From Dehalococcoidia bacterium (GTDB taxonomy: Bacteria > Chloroflexota > Dehalococcoidia > Lucifugimonadales > Lucifugimonadaceae), in contig JASLLE010000007.1 of NCBI GenBank assembly GCA_030747175.1, positions 1 to 64,000 on the forward strand: a stretch of DNA of 64,000 nucleotides, written 5' to 3'. The notes beneath the pieces were generated by a model that was given only the letters and a program-made list of their open reading frames with translations, was not told where the DNA came from and searched no databases. Shown in pieces: positions 57,923 through 64,000 of this stretch; the first letter of the stretch is position 1, and every line of letters starts with the position of its first letter. A program made the translations under genes and the position numbers.

Positions 57923-59818
57923 TTACGCGACCGGCGTCGGAAGTTCCTCCGCCGCCCACGAGATGCCGAGTTCGGCGAGTTTGACCTCCGTCGGCACGCC
58001 CGTCTGAGGGTCCCAACCCATCATGGTGTACATGTTGTGGATGGCCTTATCCATCTCGTCTTTGTTTATGCCGCCGCCTGACAGGCCGCCGGTCTCGGTC
58101 CCGTTAAAGAACCGCTTCGGCAACTCATCCCGGGTGGCGTCGATGCCTTCCCGCAGGTTGAATATGCGGCCCAGCGTGGCGATGCGTTCGCCCAGTTGCT
58201 GCGCCTCATGGCCGGTGTAGGACCACCCTGTCGCCGCCGAGATGATCTCGATAAGCTGCGAGAACCTCCACGGGACGAAGTTGCAGGCGATCACCGAGTC
58301 CTTGAACAGGTTGTTCGTGTGTACAGCCCTCTGGTTGGCGACCTTGTCCAGGCCGAGATCGTCCGCCGCCAACGGAACCGTCGCCCCCATGCCTTTCATG
58401 TGCTCAAACCCGGCTCCCCACTGGGTCGCCGCGGTGTCGTGCAAGCCGGCGCAGTGGTCAGCGCCCACGGCCTCCATTGAGTAAATGATGCCAAGTCCCT
58501 GCTTCACCCTCGGGTCGTGCATCGGGAGTTCGAGACCCTTCACCTGCATGGCGAACTCTTCGGCGCCCTGCCCGATGATCTCCGCTGCTTTCCTCGTGCC
58601 CTCGGCAAGGGTTGCGCCGATACCTTCACGTTTCGCGATCAGTTCGATCGTCTGTATCAGGGCTTCGGCGTTCCCAAACCTGAGGTCAATGCCTCCCGTG
58701 TCTTCGAGGGTCAGGATCTCGTTCTCAAAGCACTCCATCCCGAACGCTATGGTGACGCCGAGGGATATGGAGTCCAGTGAGTACAGGTTGGCGAGCTCAT
58801 TGGCCTTGATGACGGCGGCAAGGTCATCCACGCCACAGGTGGAGCCAAGCGAGCCAAGAGCTTCGTACTCCGGGCCGCCGTTGCGCTTGTCGACGTTCCA
58901 GGGTTCGGCGATCTCCACCGTCTTCTTGCACCTGATGGCGCAAGCGGCGCAGCCTTCCATCCCGGTTCCGTAGACCTCCATCGTGGTGGTCGCTGTGATC
59001 GCCTCGGTGTTCGGGAAGTCGTTCTTCCCGAAGTTGTGAGAGGGCTGGTTGCCCACCGCATTACCGGAGATCATCATCGAGTGCTCGCCCGTGCCCACCT
59101 CGCTCATGGACGGGTTAAACAACGAGACTTCCATGAAGCCCTGGTTCATGGTCAGGGTCAGTTCACGGATCTTCGCCGGGTCAGCGACCTTCGGGTTCGT
59201 GCGACCACGAGCAGCGATCGCCTTGAGGTTCTTGGATCCCATCACGGCGCCGAGTCCGCCGCGTCCCGCGGCGTCTTTGAGGTCGTTGATCACACACGCG
59301 TACCGGACCTGGTTCTCGCCGCCGGCGCCGATGGCCGCGGTGCGGATGTTCCTTATGCCGGTCTCTTCGGTGATCGTGTCATGCGTGTCCATGACCGTCT
59401 TGCCCCAGAGATGCCCGGCGTCCTTTATCTCCACACCGTCGTTCGTCATCAAGAGGTAGACGGGAGAATCGGCTTTGCCTTCGAAGATGATGGCGTCGTA
59501 ACCGGTCTTCTTGATCTCCATCGGAACGAATCCGCCGACCTCGGACTTGGCGAAGCCGCCAGTCAGCGGAGATTTCGCTCCGATACAGGCACGCGTTGCG
59601 CCGGGCATCGCGAGGCCGCCCATCGGGCCAAGGGCGTAAATGAGTTTGTTCTCGGGCGAGAGCGCGTCGATGCCCTGTGGGACTTCCTTCAGGAGGAAGT
59701 AGGAGACGAATCCGGCGCCACCCAGGTACATCCGGTAGAACTCTTCGTCGGGCTCGTCCACCGTTATCTTTCGTTCTGTGAGGTCAACCCTCAGGATCTT
59801 TCCGGCAACTCCGAGCAA
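57923..59818 (-). CDS. Aldehyde ferredoxin oxidoreductase (AOR, tungsten) 1
   Basis: 631 aa; GKILRVDLTERKITVDEPDEEFYRMYLGGAGF; AAGRGGLGAVMGSKNLKAIAARG; CAACAIRC [4Fe-4S] motif. Confidence 0.95.
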   Translation of the reverse strand: MLGVAGKILRVDLTERKITVDEPDEEFYRMYLGGAGFVSYFLLKEVPQGIDALSPENKLIYALGPMGGLAMPGATRACIGAKSPLTGGFAKSEVGGFVPMEIKKTGYDAIIFEGKADSPVYLLMTNDGVEIKDAGHLWGKTVMDTHDTITEETGIRNIRTAAIGAGGENQVRYACVINDLKDAAGRGGLGAVMGSKNLKAIAARGRTNPKVADPAKIRELTLTMNQGFMEVSLFNPSMSEVGTGEHSMMISGNAVGNQPSHNFGKNDFPNTEAITATTTMEVYGTGMEGCAACAIRCKKTVEIAEPWNVDKRNGGPEYEALGSLGSTCGVDDLAAVIKANELANLYSLDSISLGVTIAFGMECFENEILTLEDTGGIDLRFGNAEALIQTIELIAKREGIGATLAEGTRKAAEIIGQGAEEFAMQVKGLELPMHDPRVKQGLGIIYSMEAVGADHCAGLHDTAATQWGAGFEHMKGMGATVPLAADDLGLDKVANQRAVHTNNLFKDSVIACNFVPWRFSQLIEIISAATGWSYTGHEAQQLGERIATLGRIFNLREGIDATRDELPKRFFNGTETGGLSGGGINKDEMDKAIHNMYTMMGWDPQTGVPTEVKLAELGISWAAEELPTPVA

Positions 59819-59851
59819 TGCATTCTCCTTAGTTCAATGTCGTCGTGTTTG

Positions 59852-60085
59852 TCATCCACCTGCGATCGGGGAAAAGACCAGCAGGTCATCCCCGTCCGAA
59901 ACTTCCGCGTCTTTATAAACCAGTTGGCCCCCGATACTGGCGTTCCACTGGGCTTCCGAATCAATGCCGATCAGGGCGAGCGCGTCGGCGACCGTTGAGC
60001 CATCCGGCAGGGTCACCTCAACACTTTTGCTGTCGCCCTCCAGATGGCGACGGAGCGGGCCTATGGGTCGAATTGTTATTTTCAT
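59852..60085 (-). CDS. MoaD-like protein with GG C-terminus
   Basis: 77 aa; ITIRPIGPLRRHLEGDSKSVEVTLPDGSTVADALALIGI...DDLLVFSPIAGG; directly upstream of AOR 1. Confidence 0.9.
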   Translation of the reverse strand: MKITIRPIGPLRRHLEGDSKSVEVTLPDGSTVADALALIGIDSEAQWNASIGGQLVYKDAEVSDGDDLLVFSPIAGG

Positions 60086-60159
60086 ATGACCGCTACTGTA
60101 AATCAGAGTGGTCGTATGCGAAACCTCGGGCAGGCCATACCCGGTTTAGTTACCCCCGA

Positions 60160-61995
60160 TTACGCCGCCCCGACTGTCTGTTTCAGGCCAAGCGCCTCCA
60201 ACTTTGAGTCGCTCGGGCGCGTCGTCACCGGATCCCAGTCCAACGCACGCAGGTAATCCGATACGAGGGCGTCATCGTCGATGGTCACGCCCTCGTTAGG
60301 TCCTTCCGTCTGCGGTGTCTTGCCGAGAGCGCGCGGGTTGAAATCCATTTCGAGGGGATTCATTCCTTCGCGCAGATTGAACATGTGGCGCAACGTGCCA
60401 ATTCGCTCTCCGGCGAGTTCCAGTTCCTCCCCGGTGTACTTCGCGCCCGTTATCGTCTCAAGGAACTCCGTCACAAAGCTCACGTTGTACGAGTTAAAGC
60501 CAAATAGACAGATGCCGGTGGTGTTTGCCACATGCACCCAGGCCGCCGCCTTTATCTGCAACTCGCCAAATCCCTCGGCGGAGTACTTGTCCGGACGGGT
60601 GTCTTCCATCACGCCATCGCCCATGATCCATCCGACACCGCCCTGTGTATGACGGCCCGGGGTCGCGTCCATTCGGTAGCTGACCGATAGCGACGGAATA
60701 AACTTGGGATCGTGCGCCGGCAACTCCTGTCCACCGGCGTGGACGGCGAACTCTTCAGCGCCCTGGCCCAATTTTTCGGCGGCGGATTTCACGCCGTCCG
60801 CCAGGATCTCGCCGATGCCCTCGCGCCTGGCGATCAGGTCCACCAGAGACGTCACCGCTTCTCCGTCACCCCAGTTAAGTTCGAATCCAACGTCATCCAG
60901 GCCGATGATCTCATTCTGGTACGACTCGACGGCGAATGAGACAGCAGAGCCGGCCGAGATCGTGTCCAGCCCGGCAGCATTACAGATGTCATTAAACCGG
61001 ATGATCGACTCCAGGTCGTCGTTCAGGACGTTGGTGCCGGCCATCGTGAGGGTCTCGTATTCGGGCTTGTGCGATTCCTTCGCCCGGCCCGGACCCGCTT
61101 TCATATGTCCGCCGCATGCGATCGTGCATCGCCAGCAGCCGTAACGTTTGGCCTGTTCCGAAACGACCTCATCGCCGCCGATATTCTGGACCGTCGGGAA
61201 ATCGACCGAGCTGCCTCCCCAGTTCTTGACCGGAGAGTCACCCACGGCGACCAGGCCCTCGGTAATTCCAGCCGTTCCATATTCGTGGAACAGGTCCCCA
61301 CCCTCGTTGAGCCGCGGAATCCACCGCCGCCGCATAAGCGTCGCCTCTTTTGCGTCGTGCATCGGGACCTTGATTGTGCCCCGGGCCACGATCGCCTTGA
61401 GCTTCTTGGACCCCATCACAGCGCCCAGCCCGGACCGGCCGGCCGCACGGCCTTTGTCGTTCATCACACAGGAAATCAGCGACTGCATCTCGCCGGCGGG
61501 GCCAATGCAGGACACCCGTGTGTGCCGTCTCCCGTACTCCGCGCGAAGCAGGTCGTCGGTGATCTGTGTGTCCTTGCCCCACAGGTGTTCGGCGTCCTGT
61601 AGAGACGCTTTGCCTTCATCCAGCAGCAGATAGACCGGTTTCTCGGATATGCCGGTGAAGAAAACGAAGTCGTAACCGGCAAACTTCATGTACGGACCGA
61701 AGTCACCCCCGGAACTGGCGTCGCCCCACGTACCGGTCAAAGGCGACTTGCCGACCACCGTGTACCGACCGCTGGTCAGGGCCGGTGTCCCCGTCAGCGG
61801 GCCGCTCGTAAACCCGAGCATGGCGTCCGGGCCAAGCGGGTCAACACCCGGCTTCATCCGGTCATACAGGACTTTGACGCCGACTCCGTAACCGCCGAGA
61901 TAATCCCGTGCGAGACTTTCGTCAGTCGTCTCTTCGGTCAGCGATCCGTTCGCCAGATCGACGAAAAGAGTTCGGCCCATAAATCCATTTGACAT
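60160..61995 (-). CDS. Aldehyde ferredoxin oxidoreductase (AOR, tungsten) 2
   Basis: 611 aa; RTLFVDLANGSLTEETTDESLARDYLGGYGVGVKVLYD; AGRSGLGAVMGSKKLKAIVARG; CWRCTIAC motif. Confidence 0.95.
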   Translation of the reverse strand: MSNGFMGRTLFVDLANGSLTEETTDESLARDYLGGYGVGVKVLYDRMKPGVDPLGPDAMLGFTSGPLTGTPALTSGRYTVVGKSPLTGTWGDASSGGDFGPYMKFAGYDFVFFTGISEKPVYLLLDEGKASLQDAEHLWGKDTQITDDLLRAEYGRRHTRVSCIGPAGEMQSLISCVMNDKGRAAGRSGLGAVMGSKKLKAIVARGTIKVPMHDAKEATLMRRRWIPRLNEGGDLFHEYGTAGITEGLVAVGDSPVKNWGGSSVDFPTVQNIGGDEVVSEQAKRYGCWRCTIACGGHMKAGPGRAKESHKPEYETLTMAGTNVLNDDLESIIRFNDICNAAGLDTISAGSAVSFAVESYQNEIIGLDDVGFELNWGDGEAVTSLVDLIARREGIGEILADGVKSAAEKLGQGAEEFAVHAGGQELPAHDPKFIPSLSVSYRMDATPGRHTQGGVGWIMGDGVMEDTRPDKYSAEGFGELQIKAAAWVHVANTTGICLFGFNSYNVSFVTEFLETITGAKYTGEELELAGERIGTLRHMFNLREGMNPLEMDFNPRALGKTPQTEGPNEGVTIDDDALVSDYLRALDWDPVTTRPSDSKLEALGLKQTVGAA

Positions 61996-62293
61996 AAAAT
62001 TCTCCGTTCCCGGCGCCTTCTCGACAGGGGCATGAAGTGTCTACTAGCGACATCGTAGTGATCACGTCGCCCCGGGGCGTGAGGATTTCGTGAACCTCGA
62101 TGTGCGGCGAAGCTAGTTTCGGCGATCACCCAAAGCGAAATAGCAGGGACGCGGCCGGTTGACGCCATCGGAAATGGCAGGATCCATCATCCCCATCCAC
62201 GAGCGACATCTCGACCGCTTTTTCAAGACGCCCGTACACCGCTGTTCCGGGTTTCACCCGCAACCGGCGCGCCGACCTGGCCATCGCATCGTC

Positions 62294-62950
62294 TCAATCG
62301 TGGAAGCTTCTCGCCTGTATTCCGGGAAGTGTGACCGTCTCCGGTGCCAGCCCCCAGTCCTTCAGCAGGTGCTCGAATTCCCGTGCGTTTGGCGCGACGA
62401 TCCGGTCTTCGCCGTGTACGGGTAACCAGAGTGGATGGTAGTAACTACCCGGTGGCGACAGGCCCAGCACCACCACGACAGCATCCCTGGCGGTCGCCAC
62501 CGCGCGCCGGACATACGGCGTAACGGGCGCAACGCCGTAAAGCAGATGCGACATCAGCACTACATCGGCCGGCTCCTGATCCGCGTCTTCCCACCGGACC
62601 GACTTGATGTCGATATTCTGGACTCCTCGCCGGGCGATCTGATGACGCAACTCCATCGCCATCGCCGGGGACGGCTCAACCGCTACCACCCTCTTGCATA
62701 TTCGCGAAATCGGAACAGACAGGCGTCCGGCCCCGGCCCCTATGTCCAGGAGCACCGAATCCGGGCGCAACACGGAACGCAGATACGCAACCACCGGATC
62801 ATCCGGCTCACCCTCGGGAGCGGGCAGAAAACTGGAGGTCAGGCCGCGCCAGGGATCCGGCCTGCCTTCGTCCAGGAACACTCGCCGGTGCTGCATTCGA
62901 GAGAGTTCTACTTGCGCGTCCCAACGTCGGGCCAGGGCGGTCAACGGCAT
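62294..62950 (-). CDS. SAM-dependent methyltransferase
   Basis: 218 aa; SVLLDIGAGAGRLSVPISRICKRVVAVEPSPAMAMELRHQI. Confidence 0.88.
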   Translation of the reverse strand: MPLTALARRWDAQVELSRMQHRRVFLDEGRPDPWRGLTSSFLPAPEGEPDDPVVAYLRSVLRPDSVLLDIGAGAGRLSVPISRICKRVVAVEPSPAMAMELRHQIARRGVQNIDIKSVRWEDADQEPADVVLMSHLLYGVAPVTPYVRRAVATARDAVVVVLGLSPPGSYYHPLWLPVHGEDRIVAPNAREFEHLLKDWGLAPETVTLPGIQARSFHD

Positions 62951-63353
62951 GGCCCGTTATCTCTCGGGGCGGGCGCGCTACCCTGCCCGCGCTGACGCTG
63001 CATCCTCACTTCACTCACAGAAGCGCCCGCGCTGCGTTGTTACATGGATCGCCGAAACACCTTCCCGGCAGGGATACCGATCAGGCGTTCGTCGGCGTTG
63101 AAACTTCAAGCAGATCGTGACGGGCCAGCACTCCCACGGCTTCGATGCCGTTAGCCATTACGACTTGGCTCATGTAGCTTCCCAGCATAACGCGCTGAAC
63201 CGGTCGTATTGGCCGCGATTGGCCCGGTAAGCGAACCCGCACAGTCCTGAGCGCGGGTGGCGCTGCGCCCCCGCGCTCACCATCGTCCTGCCCCCTCCCA
63301 TACACTGGCGTTCTCACCTTCCCGGGCAAGAACTTGGACAAGGAGCGAACGAT

Positions 63354-64000
63354 TTGGCCATCGGTGGCGGGTATCGGCCCCACATCCTGCGCGTCGACCT
63401 GGAGCAGGGGAGTATCGATCGACAACCACTGCCGGACGAAGCGATTCTGCGCAGGTACGTCGGCGGCACAGGTCTGGGGCTGTATTTCCTGTTGAAAAAC
63501 GCCCCGCCACAGGCAGCCGCGACCGATCCCGATGCTCCACTTATCTTCGCGGTAGGACCGCTGACGGGGACCCCCGCGGTTAACTCTACGGACTGGACTA
63601 CCGTCTGCTTCAACCTCCTCGTCCCTTATTCGGTCGGGATTGGTCACGGACACGGGTTCTTCGGCGCATACCTGAAGCTTGCCGGGCACGAGGGCATCTA
63701 CCTGACCGGGGTGTCGGAGCGACCATGCTACCTGTGGATCGACGATGGCCATGTGGAACTCCGGGACGCGGGCCATCTCTGGGGGCTCGACACGAGAGAA
63801 ACCGAGCGCCGTCTCAAGATCGAGCTGGGCGATGAGACAAACATCAGTGTCGCCTGCATTGGTCCCGCGGGTGAGGCGCAACTCCCCGGAGCGATGGTGA
63901 AGGCGGATCGCAACCACGGCTCCGGCAAGGGCAGCCCGGGTGCCGTGATGGGGAGCAAGAATCTAAAGGCGATCGCCGTTCACGGGACCGGCGTCGTACC
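63354..64000 (+). CDS. Aldehyde ferredoxin oxidoreductase 3, N-terminal part, truncated by window end
   Basis: TTG start after aaggagcgaac; YRPHILRVDLEQGSIDRQPLPDEAILRRYVGGTGLGLYFLL...GSGKGSPGAVMGSKNLKAIAVHG; open to window edge. Confidence 0.9.
   Translation, partial: MAIGGGYRPHILRVDLEQGSIDRQPLPDEAILRRYVGGTGLGLYFLLKNAPPQAAATDPDAPLIFAVGPLTGTPAVNSTDWTTVCFNLLVPYSVGIGHGHGFFGAYLKLAGHEGIYLTGVSERPCYLWIDDGHVELRDAGHLWGLDTRETERRLKIELGDETNISVACIGPAGEAQLPGAMVKADRNHGSGKGSPGAVMGSKNLKAIAVHGTGVV

Noticed and set aside
63081-63917. 278-aa minus-strand ORF near the window end
   Set aside because: Opposite strand encodes a clear AOR N-terminus with TTG start and ribosome-binding site
1-64000. tRNA, rRNA, prophage, integrase or transposase genes
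   Set aside because: No recognisable signatures found by eye; a tRNAscan-SE/Infernal run would be needed to exclude small RNAs

Overview
High-GC bacterial chromosome window. Gene content suggests a Chloroflexota / SAR202-Dehalococcoidia-like organism (inference only): futalosine-type menaquinone genes, several enolase-superfamily paralogs, CaiB-type CoA-transferases and tungsten aldehyde oxidoreductases. There are no rRNA, tRNA, CRISPR, phage or transposase genes that I can support. Main blocks: (1) 1-6119, a tightly packed TetR + UbiA/UbiX/UbiD + MqnE/MqnA/MqnC operon with a near-perfect TetR-type operator upstream; (2) MutL, HAD and three tandem MFS transporter paralogs; (3) 13.9-19.3 kb, metabolic genes (PLP dehydratase, PyrD, PfkB kinase, HAD); (4) 19.5-26.7 kb, three enolase-superfamily genes with MBL-fold, alpha/beta hydrolase, GNAT and DUF2235 genes; (5) threonine synthase-like + NIL-domain + MoaD/ThiS-like gene set closed by a strong terminator; (6) aroC-aroK-aroB; (7) single-chain biotin-dependent acyl-CoA carboxylase (BC-BCCP-CT) and a tandem-domain CaiB/BaiF CoA-transferase; (8) a NarX/NarL-like two-component pair with antiparallel overlapping 3' ends; (9) 45.2-51.4 kb, FeS protein + NrfD + Ig-like membrane protein + three diheme cytochromes c, two of which are lipoproteins with collagen-like Gly-X-X stalks, followed by hemA; (10) 53.3-64 kb, a tungsten island: GntR, TupABC, MoeA, two complete and one truncated AOR, and a MoaD-like protein. 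The best candidate for an undescribed system is the collagen-stalk cytochrome/NrfD cluster (9), followed by the threonine synthase/NIL/sulfur-carrier-like operon (5) and the tungsten island (10). All product names come from reading the translated sequence by eye; no searches were run.
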